A stretch of DNA of 64,000 nucleotides, taken from NCBI GenBank assembly GCA_035236585.1, contig CP141130.1:30639501-30703500 (forward strand), in the 5' to 3' direction. The position numbers were made by a program, and so were the translations under genes. Below, in pieces: positions 1 to 13,970 of the stretch (position 1 is the first letter of the stretch; each line of letters begins with the position of its first letter). The notes beneath the pieces were generated by a model, which was not told where the DNA came from, searched no databases, and worked only from the letters and a program-made list of their open reading frames with translations. The stretch is from Warburgia ugandensis (lineage: Eukaryota; Streptophyta; Magnoliopsida; Canellales; Canellaceae).

Positions 1-2984
1 TCCTTATCTTACTTACAATTTTTATTAGGATTAGATAATTTACTAACCTTTTATGCTCTTATTATTATTACTCAACCACTTAATATTTTCCTAGTTGAGG
101 ATAGCTTATTCCATCTTAAGTTTAGATAGCTCCTCTTATGTCAAATTGTCTAAGGCTTACTAACTGAATGGTTGAACACAAAGTGGTTACTTCAATCTTC
201 ATGTAAGGAGGCGTTTAGACCTCACAAACGTCAACAAAAGGTAGAGGAAGAGCGAGGCTCTATTAGAGAACCCCCTTAACCACCATGTTCATCATACACT
301 AGAGTGACCTTAGCTCAACCTTTCATAAGGTTCCTATGAGCATTTTAACCCTAAGTACTCTTTCTAATTGATTTTAATTAAATCCATGAACATTTAAAAT
401 GTCATTCATGGAGTTTCATTATTCTCCTAATTTGGGCCAAGGAAATGATATTCTTTATATTATCCTACTAACTATGGCCCTTACTATCATTAAGTCCATG
501 TTATTCATTCCATGTAATTGTCTTTCAACTCTATTTTTCATTTAATTACATTTTTAATGTAATTTTCAAAACATAAGCATTAAAGCATAAATAAATAAAT
601 AAATAAATCTAACAATTAAATCTACTAAGCAATAAAAGACAATTATAATAACCTTCAATAATTCAAATGAAAATTTATCATGCCATAACTATTCATCATG
701 ATCCAATGTTCATAGTTGATTTCTATTCATTTTTCATCTCTTTTAGGGTTTAGATCTTGATCTTTCATTTTCCTTTAAATCTAATATATTTTCTTAATGT
801 GATTTTATCACTAGATCATTGTCATCAAATGATCTTATCCTACATTAAGGGCATAGATCTTAATCTATACCAAATTATCATCATCAAGTTCATCAATCCA
901 TGTGATATTAACTTTGTATCATTATCCAATTACATCCATACTGTCCAATCCTCCTTGATCAAATTGATCAAGGAGATTTTCATTCATTTTTTATGGATTT
1001 TACTACTTTTAAGGCTAAATCTCTTAAGATCTGCAATTCAATTACATCTAACCCATTTATTTAAGTTAATATATTATTAGATCATCATCCAACATGGTTT
1101 GAATGGTCTAATCATCCCAGATCTTGTAGACCAAGGATGTTAGTACCCTTATCTACTTAAATACAAAAATTTTCATGAATTGAATTTATGATTTTGTTGA
1201 AGTTAAATTGTGATCAAAATTTGGATTTTAAGATTTCAGCCCATTTTAAGGGCTGATATTTTATCTTACTATTTTTGTTTAATTACTTGATCTAGAGGTC
1301 TAGAAATTTCACTGTGATCATGGTCCTTAAGGTTTTAGGACCTCCTGAACCCATACATCTGTTCAAATTTCCATTTTAAAGTCATCTAGACCATGATCTA
1401 ATACTGTTGGCATTGATTTTTGTAATTATCACAAATGAATACAATTAAAAACATAAATCTTATGAGTTCAGTAACTTATACAAGTGACATGGAATCTATA
1501 GACACTTTTAGATCTAAAATCAGAGCTAAATTGAGATCTTAATTGAAGAAATGAGCTTTTAGTTCAAAACTTGGACGGCCCAGATCTAATCTGGGCTTAC
1601 GGGTGCAAGGACGACCAGTGGTCGCTCCCGTTACCGCCTATTATAAGTGGTCAGACGGAGGTAACTGGCTATGGGCGAGACAGTCTAAATCTGGACCGTT
1701 AGATCACCCATCACCAGATCTCCTCCATCCTTGACATCTAATTGCTCAAATTTCATCTCCTAGGGTTTTTCGGCCCTAGGAATCCATCCAATGGCTTAGA
1801 ATTTCAATTTGATCCATCCTTGATGGTGAACCAGGGCTGCTCATCAGTATTGGCTCATTGGTGAAGATCACTGGAGAAACAATTTTTATGAGCCCAAAAC
1901 CCAACACAAACTTAGGCAAAATGGAGAGGGGGATGAGATCCACCTACCTAGTGTGTTCAGAGTCCAGAAACTTGGATGGAAAATAAGCAAATCCATGCCT
2001 AAGATATAAGTCACTGGAGCTACTATTTTTCGATGATTTGACCAATGAATACTCCATTGATTGACGTAAAATGTAGGGCTTTTGTGTATTTGAGAGTGCT
2101 GGACCTTTTTAACGGAATAGATTAAGGATGCAACGGTCCAGAATGGATGACTAATTGAAAAACCGTAGCAAAGTGAAAACCCTGTTCATCGGGAATGATG
2201 TGTCTACAGACACGCCCAATGGTTGAGGGGGAATATTTCCTCGGGTGTGTCTGTGGACACACTAACAAAAGAAAATAAAGAGGGAGAAAGAAGGAAGAAA
2301 AGAGAGAGAAGGGGAAGGATTTTGGAGCTAAGATTTCAGGGTAAGGTAGGAGACCTCATGAAGAACATTAGAAAAAAAATTTGGCAATTTTATGGGCTAT
2401 TTATAGGGACTTTTGGAATTTTCCATGATTACATGTAATTATCATGCTCAACTTCTTTTATTATTAAATGGTCATTGGATTCCCACTACCACCTTCTTCT
2501 CCACTAACACGTGATGGTGGTTTGATTCATGATTACATATTTTCTGGTCATTGGATTCCTTTGTGGGCCCCACTGAGGTATGAAAGGACCATTTTGCCCT
2601 TTTAATTCCAAAAATGGAGAAAATTAGGGTTTATTCCCATGAACTCAGAATTGAGCGTAATTAGTGGCGTTAGAATCGTATTTTCTGAGTACATTTCAAA
2701 TTTTTATGTCTTAGATTTTGGTTATGAGTAAAATTACCATTTTACCCTTTCATTCATAAAAATGGAGAAAAATAAGAATTTTTCATTCGAACTCAGAATT
2801 TGTCATGCTTACAATCATTCTGAAGGGTTCGTCGAGCATGTTTTTAATTATACATGTCTTATATCTTGATTCTACTTCTATGAGAAGTGTATTTTTAATA
2901 ACCCTAATATTCTAGCCTGATTTTTCTTGAAATTTTCAATTCCATTATTTATTCAATCTCCTTACAAAAGTTAGGGGTGTTACA
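1..2984 (-). mobile_element. Ty3/Gypsy LTR retrotransposon, 5' LTR plus leader, runs off left edge
   Basis: On the minus strand an LTR-like block begins at 2,984 with TGTAACACCCC, a typical plant Gypsy LTR start, and appears to end near 1,138 in CTAACA. The stretch 1-1,130 is then the untranslated leader. About 200-300 matches, in reverse complement, the leader of the element at the right edge (about 62,640-62,810); both share the block around GACGTTTGTGAGG. Aligned landmarks put the end of this LTR and the primer site of the right-hand element at about the same distance (570 bases) from the shared block. No coding region is inside the window. It is treated as a fossil; the LTR limits are inferred from one copy only. 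Confidence 0.55.
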
Positions 2985-3240
2985 ATTTGATTGGTCATTT
3001 TGCTGAGAATTTCTTATAGGGATGAGGTTTCGGTATTTTGTAAAATGGTTTAGAATGGGGAGCTTGGAGGTATGGGTGATGAACTGATGAAAGGGTAGAA
3101 TGAAGGGGAAAGCTCAAGTTGTATTATTTGTGGGGTCTCCTTTGTCACTTTTGGCCCATGGCTCCTATCCTTGAAAGAAATCAAGGGACATGAATCAATG
3201 ATTATTTGATCATAAGATGCAAAATGCAAAATGGATAGGT

Positions 3241-5230
3241 TGTGACAACTTACATTTTTTTAAATAGTTTTATTAGAAATATCTTTTGAAGAAGTCAGGG
3301 TATCCTTGAAAATTTTTAAATATTTTTTTGAAATATAACAAGTATAATGTTCATTATTTTCTAAAACAACTTCTCCAAATCCATCGCGCCTATAACAGAA
3401 AACATTTAGGTACCACTGATCACAAGCACAACTCATTAATAAAGTCCATAAATTGTACCACATATAATTATTTAAAGTTATGACATGTCCATCAATAATA
3501 AATTAAAATAATGTTTGAATAATCTATCCTACAAAACATAATTACACTATAGTCTTTGTATTGTACTTTCTCTAAGTCTACTTGTCTTTAGCAATCTTCC
3601 TACAGTCTTGACTATCCACACCTCTAATATTCTTGCCTAAAAAATGTTATAAGGGTAAGTACAAATACTCAATAGAAAAATCCCCAAACCAAGTTTGAAA
3701 AGCTCAGCATCTATATGGCATTGCATGATTGATATCACATAGGAAACAAATATTAAGTATAATATTCAAAGTAGATATCAAATATCCAATTTTCCACAAA
3801 TAATAACTCAAAGAGAATTTTAATATCGAATAAGCTCGCACATATATGATAACTAATCGATCACATATTTGTGTGCTAGCATCCTGCCATAAGCCTCATA
3901 GGTAATGGTCTAACTATGCATATAGTAGAAAGCATCACCCATCTATGCTCATCTGCAGTTACTAATGGACTATGCCCATGATACATACTTACCAAATCAA
4001 AGGTCATACTCTTGGAAAGTATGCTATTCAGAGTTCAGGGGCCAATCTGAAACTCCGAGCATAGTGTCCTAAGATATCACAACCCTCACACAACTTAACT
4101 CTAGTCATCTGATGACTCAATACACTCATGCCATATCACAAAATACACCCATATAGGCTCCACATATAACTATCATTATTGTACAAATATAATACATACA
4201 TGTCCTCATAGCTTAAGCTTAAAGCATTTCAAAAATCACATGTGATACTCCATATCATAAATACATCTTAATGATATCATATCATATCAATCAAGAAATC
4301 ATAAGAATTTATATTTCAAGCATTCGCAATTCTCATACCTTCACATAATCATCATTATATACATAAGAGTACATAAATAATCTCAATGCATCACATTAAG
4401 CCAATCAAGCCACATGAAATACTCAATTTCATGAACACTTTTCAATGATATTCAAACATAATCAAATCATCACACTCCTCTAGGTCATGGGAATCCATAA
4501 CTCAAGAAAATCTTATATGCTAGCCAATAGCTTCACATAGGTAATTAATCACATCATGATTCATAAACTAATGTAGCATGATTTGATCCTCAATTATCAT
4601 TCCAAACAAACTCATGGAGGTGTAAGATAGTGAGATTTAGGTATGTTTTTAGATGCAAAGATAACTTATTTAGCCATGATTAATATGGGTTAGCAATGCT
4701 AAGTCATCTAAGTATCATAGGATTCATTTCTTATCTTAAGATTTAATGATCTACCACCAAAAGTCTACATCAAATTTGAGTTTTGAAGTTCATTCTTACT
4801 ATCATAATGTCATCTAATTTGGTTTTGTAAGTCTTATAACTCTTCAAATGTTTATTTGAATCATGTTTCATATGGTCTAACCTCCATCCCAAAGTTCAAG
4901 GTAATTACAACCAAAATAGTCCATCTAGTTCACCTATCCCTATGGTGATTTCTTACTATGCAATGTAAGTGCTAATACCATACAGGTTAGCTAATTATTT
5001 AGTTTATTTTACTTAGTTATGCTACTAATTTAGTAGTTAAGTGGTCATTATGTCCAACAATTAGTTCATCAAGTGAAGAGAACAATTACGTCTTATTACA
5101 GTGTCTATAGTTTGTCTACTGTCACCAACTAGTAGGTAACCTACATTTTTGTTATTAGGTAGATGAGCTAGATATCTTATTTTTGTAATTAGTTTCTTCT
5201 AGATTGCTCCTTATCAAATGAAATTCACAT
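3241..5230 (-). mobile_element. Degraded Ty3/Gypsy LTR-like sequence
   Basis: At 3,241 the sequence TGTGACAACTTAC looks like the reverse complement of a Del/Tekay-type LTR end. Inside, about 3,640-3,680 has the same layout (a short 'AAAAATGTTATAAGGGTAAGTACAAATACTC'-like block, here described only by position) as the better preserved LTRs at 5,870 and 15,460. The rest is AT-rich without coding potential. The right limit is not resolved and lies somewhere before the leader at about 5,230. Broken and old. Confidence 0.35.
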
Positions 5231-8200
5231 ACATATAGAATTTAGCCACATATGATTGTTCTCAGGGAAAACGCGTCTTGACAGGTAGAGTTCCTTGAAC
5301 CCTTATAACCAGCCCAGTCACTTTCCCCTTAGCGATGTGGGACTAACTCTTAAGGTCTTTTATCTCACAACTACCTACCCAGCATCTCTTGGCTCACCCC
5401 TCACCCCACTAGGAAACGAATGTCCTCGTCCACCTACCAGCTACACACCGAGTCAGGGGTCGGTTCTGATACTAGCTGTGACACCCCGAGTTTTTTATGA
5501 AATTTTTTTGCATTTATTTCGAAAGGTGGCGCTCCTCTAAATTTTAAAATACAAAAATAGCGAAAGATTTTTCTTTGAAATTCATTTTTCCAAAAACTCG
5601 GATGTCACCTTCATGCTCACACTATACATATATATATATATATATATAGTTTTCTAGAAGATAGAAATTCATTTCTTAAAACAGGACCCATCCAGTGGTT
5701 CGCTTATATAGCCCTATAACATTATATTAAATGTCTAATATCACAATTCAAATGACTAACTACACAATACAAAAGCTTTAATAAAATGTATACCTGAGCG
5801 CATAAGTATGGTTGCTAGATTCCTCTTCTTGTATACATCTTCTCATGTCTATCTGTATCTAAGATATTGTAAACATAAAACATTTACAATATCTCAGCAA
5901 GCTATGCTTGGGAGGGGAGTTTAAGAAGCATGCTAAATCTTAAGATACATTAATTATTCCATAGTAATTAGAATATTCATTTTCATACAATTTTATTGAA
6001 TGGGATTTATTGTATGTTTCACATTCAATAATCCATTTATAAACCAAATATCCACATGTTTCATAATCATTAACAATCCATTGATGAATCAATTATTAAC
6101 ATGTTTCATAATTATAAGTAGTCCATTAATTTATCAAACATCTTTAAATATTATTTATTATCTAAATAAACTAATCCAATTCCATGAACCATACTATGCA
6201 TAACAATTCTACCCATTCATATTCCCATATGAAACTTATATAAAACCACGACCTTAGCATACGTAGACATATATAGAAATTGTTAAAAGGCATACAAAAT
6301 TATGAATATAATCAATAAGTCTCCTAATCTACATTCTCAGACTATATTGGGTTTCAGAATCATACCCCTCATCATGTGGGGTTCATAATCATCCAGCCTC
6401 TGCTGGTATATCAGTATAATCCTCATGCCCCTCACTATACGGGGTCCACAATTCTGCAACCACTGCTGGAAAAAACAATATAAGGCATATCATCACGCTC
6501 TATCATATAAGGCATCTCATAACGCCATCATATAAGCACCATAGTGCATCAAATATAAGGACTACTATGCATGCAGCTAGAATCCATACAACGCGCCCAG
6601 ATAACTGCTCAATAATCCACCTATACCATCCTCAGTGGAAATCACAATATCCATGTTCATATGGGAGGACCATGGCTGTCACAATGGCGGCCTTCCCATA
6701 ATTTCCCCACCCGACTTTTAGCAACACATAGTGCTTGATATCCATAATATAATAAATATTGGAGAGTGGGTGGCCAAACCCTCATAACTCTCCTAGCATA
6801 GCATCCCCAGGCCTATGCCTGTCTAAAACAAAACTCTCAGGCCTCCATACCCAGATGCAAAATAATCATAATAGCAGGCAAATTGCTTGTTCACATATTT
6901 TATAACAAAATAACATCATCACTTATTTGGTGATAATCCACCAAGGATGTATCTTATAAACCTAGACTCATACATCATCAATACTGACATGGTACCCATG
7001 TGCCACAAACATGATTTCATAATTTACATACATGATGTGCAAGTCATAAGCATCAATTATAACATGAAATTCTTTTAATTAACATTATTTTCATCATTTC
7101 AATTTAAAGCATGTCCAATATCAATCATATCATTTAAATGTTATAACATGTATAATAAAAAATAAGATCATGTTGAGAACATGCATCTTATCATTTAGAC
7201 ATGATATCTTAAATTTCCACCTACCTCATGTGACGCGTTCATCTGATTTCACTAGCTTTAATCGCCCTCCTTTCCACGATTGACCACGCGCTTCAATCTT
7301 ATTCAGTTAATGAAATTAAGTTATAATGCACACAACTGCTACTGCAACAAAAAGAACAAAACTTGTTTTAGGATAAGCAACTTGCCTTATCCCCTCTATG
7401 GTAAGCCTTATTGCAATACTAAGGACTTTTATGCTGACAACTGTTAGTGAACCCATTCAAAGAACCGATGTCCAAGTAAACTAATATGTGTCTGACTATA
7501 ACAAGGTTCGAAGTGTAGAACCCGTGCCAAGACCAATGACCATGAAGTTGCTGCATAAAACATAATATGTTTAGAACATGCATCTTATTATTTAAACATG
7601 TTGTCTTAAATTTTCACCTACCTCGTGTGATGCGTTCTTCAATTCCACTAGCATTGATCGCCATCCATTCACGCTGGTAAAATCCTCGTTTTTACTAAGA
7701 CCCTTGAAATCAAACAATAAATTAGTAACTTCTAACTAAACTAACAAATTGAATAAGCTACATTGATCATGATTATAGAACTTGATCAATTTCCATACCT
7801 GGATCTTAGATCGATCTTGACCATTGATCAAGAATAGTGAAATCTTCCCTAATCGAGCTTTTGATCCTAAATCTCTCTTCAGATTCTTGATCTACACTTC
7901 CTAATGGTCGTGATAGGCTATTTGGATAGGAAAAGTGAAGTCAAATCATCACTGATTGGATGACCTGACTTCTGATCACAGGTCTGATAATTTCAATGAT
8001 TGGATCTTCCTTAATTGATATTTGGGAATATGGGTTTTGTTCCTCATGTCACAAGGATCACAAGGGTACTCTTGGACTTCCAAAATTCCTCCTGGATTGC
8101 TCAGAATCTAGGTTTGAAGGTCAAGGGTTAAACTAGGTCCTGTCCAATAGATCATTAAGAACATCAGATCATTGTGTGAATGGCCATGGATATGCTTGGT

Positions 8201-9538
8201 CATGGCCGTATAGTATTGTTGTGTCAGGATCTCTGTCAGATCAGCTCCAATCATCAAATCACTTGAGGGGTTTTGTCCGTGACATCAAGAGGAATGCGAT
8301 GAATGGCTCACATCACTAATCTAAGTCATTTTCACCTCTGCAGGCATTGTTCCCTAAGACTGTTCATCGTCGCTAGGGTTTTATCGTTGGTGATGGAAAT
8401 GGAAGGGGGAACAAAGATAGAGAAAAGGGGAAGTGAGTTTACCAGTGTGAAGTGTTGGGATCACTAGTAGAGCAAGAGAGATGGGAGATAGGAGGCAGCT
8501 GGCACACCATGTGCAGCGCTGGCCAAAGGAGGGAGACTTGAGGGGGAGAAGAAAGGGATTGAAAGGAATGGGTTCCAACAATGGCTAGCTACCCTTGGCA
8601 TCAGTCACTGTCTAGAGCTAGACCAAAGAGGAACTGAGGGGGTGAAAAGGTTTGCTCAATCGTTGGTGGATGATCAAGGTGAAATGGAGGTCGCCAATAG
8701 TAGATTTGAGTACGGTTTGTTGTGGTTGGCTGGAAAGATGCCAGAGAAGGGGGCTTCTTCTAGGTTTTCTTCTGCTAGTCCGAGGAGGAGAGTTTCACGA
8801 TGAAGAGGGAGCAAGAGGGGTTCTAATCATCAAAGGAGACGGAGGGAGTGGTTTTCTCCCTCGTCCCATGAAGATCTGAGCAAAGGGTCGTGCTGGACAC
8901 CGAATTTCTCTATTTTCTTCAACATCCCAAATCTACTTCATTGCACTTTTGGGGTTTCATGTGTAGCCGGTGAGCTGAGCTCAAGCCGCCGTGTCGGGCG
9001 CGAAGCCGTCAACAATGATTGGTCGAGGAGAGGGGAAAAGATGAGAGAGAGGGAGAGAGAAGAACAAGGAACACTAAGGTTTTGGTTTATAAGACAGGGG
9101 TGCCAATATCAAAATGGCATGCCTAGTTTTTGGCATTACTAAAATACACTCTTTATTCAAAACCTAATAACTTCTTCATATGGACTCAGTTTTCAATGTT
9201 CTTTAGGTCATTGGATTCCATTTCTTGAGCACTATCTAATGGTTTTAGTTTTAGTTCCAAATTATTATCCTATTAAAAGATATACTTCTTGAAAACTCAT
9301 AACCTGATCATAGAATAGTAAACTTTTGGGGTAAAATTCATTTGAACTTTGATTTCAGTGTTCTTTATCTCGTTGGACTCAATTTTTCGAGTACATTCCA
9401 ATTCACGTTTCCACTCCAAATTCCATTTCTATAAAAAAAAATTATTTTCTCTGGGTAAAAAATTCCAATTATATTCTAAAATTTCAATTTCACATAATAA
9501 AGCCCAAAATCATATTTGCAAAATTTAGGTTTGTTACA
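5230..9538 (-). mobile_element. Del/Tekay-like Gypsy element: long LTR with primer-binding site
   Basis: A minus-strand LTR of about 4.06 kb runs from 9,538 (TGTAACAAACC on the minus strand) to 5,477. Two bases beyond its end, 5,462-5,474 resembles the initiator-tRNA-Met primer-binding site (TGGTATCAGAGCC class), which fixes this as a 5' LTR. The leader follows to about 5,230, where the element is cut off by other repeat sequence. Very long LTRs are known in the Del lineage. The candidate flanking target base group on the right is CACTA (9,539-9,543). No internal protein region remains in the window. Treated as a fossil. Confidence 0.6.
7150..7670. repeat. Duplicated block inside the long LTR, period about 398 bp
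   Basis: The block around 7,150-7,260 (AGAACATGCATCTTAT, then CACCTACCT, then a motif ending ATCGCC) recurs at about 7,560-7,670 with moderate divergence. The intervening 290 bases are not obviously repeated. This is either a tandem duplication of about 400 bp or an insertion flanked by duplicated LTR sequence. Confidence 0.6.
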
Positions 9539-10513
9539 CACTATCCAAACAATTAATGACTTCATCACAAGGTTTTTCAGCTTATTAGTAGGAATGATTG
9601 TCCACTATATTATGTAGTGATAAAACCCCCAAATGTCACCCATTATTTCAACATGATTCCTAAATAAAACTCTCATAGTCTTATTAAGCATCAAATAAAA
9701 AATAATAAGATACAAATTTTATAATAAAATACCTCAGATACATTATCCAAATAGTTCAATGAATCTACAAATACTAATCAAACATATGACAACATTGTAT
9801 GATGCAAAAACTATGGTTAAAACTTGATTTTTCTTTCTACTAGAAACCATGGGGATTCTTTTTACTTGGATTATAATTAAAATACAAATGATGTATACAA
9901 AGATCTTTGCAAAACCCTAGCATGAAAATAGATACAATCATAGAGAAACATAGTCATTGACTAACATTAAAAACTATTCAAAACCATTACTAATTTGATG
10001 AAATATCTTTTGAAAAACCCTAGCCAAGGAATTTTACCACTCCCCTACCTAGTTCTCTTCTTTTTCTTCTCTAATTTCTTCCTTTCTTCTTTCCTTCCTC
10101 CTTTGTTCTTAACATTTTTTCTCTTTGCTTTAGATCTGGTCTCTCTCTCCCTTGGATGATTTTTGCAATGGAAGTTTTCCCATTGTTCTAGGTTAGAATG
10201 TCCAGCTTACATGCTCTCCTCCTATCGAATTTTTCACCTAGGCTAGCACTTGCTTTCCTAACTGAACTCCTACCAACTCTCCATGTGACACCCTTCTTTA
10301 TTTATCCTCTTCTTTTTTTTCAATGATTTTGGTCTCTTTCTCCTCACCTAATAACTAGGCGTCTCCCCCTCCTAAAAACAAGGCACCTCTCCCTTTCCTA
10401 AAAATGTGGCACCTCTTTAAGGATGCCATGGGACTTCATGTGAAGCCCTAGCACACAATGCCTAAGTGGGCCATGTCTCTCACCAATCATACATGCCTAC
10501 TCCTTGCTAGTGT

Positions 10514-10602
<89 letters not shown>

Positions 10603-12540
10603 ATGTCCCACTCATCAAAGAGAAAATATCAACCCAAACCACCCACCACCCAAGTGTAAGATGTCTCCTCCTCTTCCATAAAGGATAAAAATGTTAAAAA
10701 GCCAAGGAATGACAATAAGAGAGTGGAATGTCAAAATGTCCAAGCCCTTGTTGTATGTAATTCTCTCTCTTGTTTAAGTTTTGGGAGTTTTGTCCTCTTT
10801 TGTCATGCTCCCATTGATCAACCTTAGAAACTTTTCCTTATTTATATCATGAGAATCTCTTCAACATGCCCAAATTCCTCCCCACTTTTTCTTAGCTACC
10901 TCAATATATTTTTTCTAAAAATATTTATTCTTAATTAATCATATTCTATGTCTAGAATATTCATATTTGGTAGCTTAGGATAACCTTAATATGCATTGAA
11001 TATTGGCCATTGAGTCATCTCAAAACTCAATTATTCTCAGCCATAAAATTTTCAATTTTGCACCCGTTAAAGTAGACTTTATTTTTTTAATTTTTTTGTG
11101 ACAACTCCTATAGCTCCATGTATGAGACGTCTCCTCCACTGGGAAAAACATATTTTATCCTCCTAAATTTTAGTAAAAAATATGTAATATATATTCCATT
11201 TGAGATTAAGAAATAGTGGAAATTTTGGCTACATTTGGGACCATTGCTTTGATTTCTAACTTAGGCAAGGGTGAGAACATGTGGCTTTTGTTTGAGCTTC
11301 CATGGGATGTTTTGAGATTGTAAGGCTTCATGTTGAAGCTATGTAAGGTGGTGCATGCATGCATGAGAGCTTTGCCACCTTTGGTTTTGATAATGATAGC
11401 CCCCCTTGCATGGATAAATATAGTCGTGTGTTGGGATTTTTGCCATGGACAACCCCAGTGGTCTTTAAGCTCCTATGGTCTTGGTTGATGAGATGTGGGG
11501 CCTTGGATTCATTTGGCTTACAAGCTAGCTTCTTTTTAGGGTCTAAAACACCAAAATTATGCAAAATTTTCAATTCTACCCAAATCCTACAAAATACAAA
11601 ATAAACTTGAATTAGTAATGGATTGAATAATTTAAAGGTTTATGAATATATTTTCTAGGGCTATTATTCATAATATCTATGTATATATCAATAATGCAAC
11701 AACATATATTACTCCTTCAACTTCTAATAGGATTTTCTTAGCCATCTTGAGCTATGAAAACCTTTTGAGAGAGATTTTTAAGAGTGAAGGAACCTTATTA
11801 GAAGCATAGCTTGCCTCCATCAACATTCATTAGTATTGCACATGAAGGGCAGCCCTTTTATATCTCATTCCAAGGGTCACCTTCAACTAAATAAATTGTA
11901 AAATCTATTTTTTTTTTTGTTATGTATCTAGGTCATGTGATAGCATGAAATTATGTCATACAGTGAACCTCAACTATGTGGGTGCATGGACACATCGTCA
12001 TCATCATGTTATGGCTATAAGGACACCTTGTCACTATGGATGTTCCATCACCTTCTAGGAGGGAGTACATATCCCTACTTCTAGGTATGTGCAAGGATAA
12101 TTCCAGAAGGGGACATGTGGCCTCTTGTTGTGGCTCATAGGGGTCATGTAGTCGCATGAACTTATGTCATTTGGGCACAAGATCATTCTTCCTTTCTTCA
12201 ACATTAGACATGCAAAGGCCTTGTGGGTTGATTTTCCTTTGGAACTTCTATTTTGACTTGCGATGATTAAGGTGAAGTCAAAATTTGGTGTCTACTATAA
12301 TTTTTAAGAGCAAGATTTTGACACATTTGAGAGTTAATATTTTGAAGGCATTCATTACTGGAGACAAAAGGACAACCTAAACTTGAGAGTGTAACTCAAT
12401 TTAGAAACAGATTAGGTTTGGCTTAGTTGAATCTTGAGGATAGAGCTATTGTCAAATCCTTTCATTGGTAGGCTTTAATTATCTTCAAGAAGCTACTTTA
12501 AGTACCCCTCTATGCTAGTTTACAGAATTTATTACAGTGC
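9539..12540. other. Repeat-derived, AT-rich stretch with no recognisable gene
   Basis: No open frame longer than about 80 codons resembles a known protein. The texture (CCCTAGCC-type blocks, short pyrimidine runs, a TGTGACAACTCC motif at about 11,099) suggests more decayed LTR sequence, but I could not set limits or a family. The long TC microsatellite at 10,516 lies inside it. Confidence 0.4.
10516..10601. repeat. (TC)n microsatellite, 86 bp
   Basis: An uninterrupted run of about 43 TC units. It creates an artificial Leu-Ser reading frame that should not be annotated as a gene. Confidence 0.97.
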
Positions 12541-12640
12541 AAGTATCATTCTATACCAAAAATATGTTTTGGATCCCCATCTACCATTAGATGTGAACTA
12601 AATGCCCCCAATTGCTAGATGGGATAATCGATGGTCCCCG

Positions 12641-12790
12641 ACTACCATTTGGGGTGCAATCTTTTCCTTCCATCAAATCACATATGAAAGTCACTTATGG
12701 GGCCCACATAGGACACACTCTAGTCCCTTTCCCACCTTTTTAATGGTAACTTAGCCCACATGGATCCTTGAGGGGCCCACCTCCTTCCTC
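12641..12790 (+). repeat. Left terminal inverted repeat region of the MULE
   Basis: Reads CTACCATTTGGGGTGCAATC at its outer part and continues through CCCTTTCCCACCTTTT to GAGGGGCCCACCTCC. The reverse complement of 22,291-22,450 follows the same order of blocks with substitutions and small gaps. A weaker match continues outward to about 12,580 (CCATTAG...GTGAA). Confidence 0.8.
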
Positions 12791-12975
12791 TCTTTGCTAT
12801 GAACTCAAGTTATAAAAAGGGCAAAACTAGCTTTCTAAGGCTTATTTGAAACATACAATTTTGCACAAATTGAATATTGAAATTCAAATGGAGGGACCAG
12901 ATGTTGGGGTTTTACATCATGCACCTATAGCCGACCAATTCCAAGTGTTACTTTGTTTGGATTCATGGTAGCATA

Positions 12976-13450
12976 TTGTGGCAGAGGATTAGAGCCATGA
13001 ACATATTTGCATCTTCTTGTAACTTCTTAACTATAGCTCCCTACCAAATCTATGTTAATTTGAAATGCCTATGTGGGAAGAGAGCTATAATTAGGATATC
13101 TGAATCAAAGATGAACAAAGGGAAGCTCTGTTATAGCTGCCCTTTGTTTGATAGTTGTGGATTTTGTAGATGGTGTAACCCTGTAAGTGAAAATGAAGAT
13201 GCTACATAGGCAAATATAGAAGAGCTAGTGAGTACTACAACAATATTGCAAGAAAAAACACATGTAGTGAAGGGGTCTATTAGTGTAGCAATGGAGACAA
13301 TGGAGAACAAAATGCAATAAATTGCTCATTTGATGAAAAAATCCAAAGACATGGTGTAATGGATGTTGGCTTCTAGGCATAATTTGTTCCTCTTCATAGG
13401 TTTATTGGGAGGAGTTGCAATAAAATGATGTATGGAGGGTGTGCTGCAGG
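12976..13450 (+). pseudogene. GRF-type zinc-finger protein gene remnant inside the MULE
   Basis: The reading frame from 12,976 gives 77 residues with a GRF zinc-finger pattern: Cys-Leu-Cys-Gly, then IRISES, then NKGKLCYSCP, then CGFCRWCNP. This matches the small plant GRF family (zinc finger, short coiled coil, C-terminal membrane helix). After the stop at 13,207 the same frame still reads ANIEELVSTTTILQE, a coiled-coil-like stretch, and then a hydrophobic LFLFIGLLGGVAI near 13,390-13,420, but with two further in-frame stops. So the whole family layout is visible and the gene is decayed. It lies just inside the left terminal repeat and points toward the transposase gene. It may be a captured host gene or an accessory MULE gene. 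I know of no established function for such a partner. Confidence 0.7.
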
Positions 13451-13817
13451 TAGTTTTGTAGTGGAGTGTTGATGTATAGAAGAGGTGGATTAGTGTGTTA
13501 CATTAGAAGTGATGTACAAATGAGTTCTAGTGAAGAGTTGTAGTTTTTTTTTCCAATGAAAATGGTTCATTTGTACTTCTACATTATCCATTATTTTACA
13601 ATGAAGTGTGGAGTGCATATAGTACTATGCTTTTGCAAAGTGTATAAAAAAAGATCCATATAAGGCTTTGTTATCTTAGATCAAAGGATTGAGTGCATAC
13701 ATCTACAATGGAAAGGATCTTAAAATCTGGAACGGAATCCTAACATGATCATTAGTGTTCTAGAAATGATCTTAGATTTTGAATTTGTAAACATTGAGAT
13801 GGAAGGGAGCTTGAGAT

Positions 13818-13970
13818 CAAGTTCACTTAAGCTTTGGGGACTTAAAATTGAGCTCAAGTTCACTTAAGGATCACATCATCCTTTGAATTGTGTAGTTAAG
13901 CTCAAGTTCACTTAAGCTTTGCCTCATCGATAGAATTTTGTAGTTAAACTTGAGCTCAAGTTCACTTAAG
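13818..13970. repeat. Four iterated copies of CAAGTTCACTTAAG
   Basis: The 14-base motif CAAGTTCACTTAAG occurs exactly at 13,818, 13,855, 13,903 and 13,957, with a degenerate fifth near 13,990. It is usually preceded by TTGAGCT, giving the palindrome CTTGAGCTCAAG. The array lies between the convergent 3' ends of the GRF remnant and the transposase. Its role is unknown. Confidence 0.85.

Noticed and set aside
4538-4542. TAGGT at 4,538 as the right target duplication of an LTR starting at 3,241
   Set aside because: The left flank is also TAGGT-like, but the implied LTR start on the minus strand does not look like this family; a chance match is likely.
5624-5650. (AT)n run as a regulatory element or TATA cluster
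   Set aside because: A plain AT microsatellite inside a long LTR, similar to the one at 15,669.
10458-10688. Open frame with a long Ser-Leu repeat
   Set aside because: Translation of a TC microsatellite.
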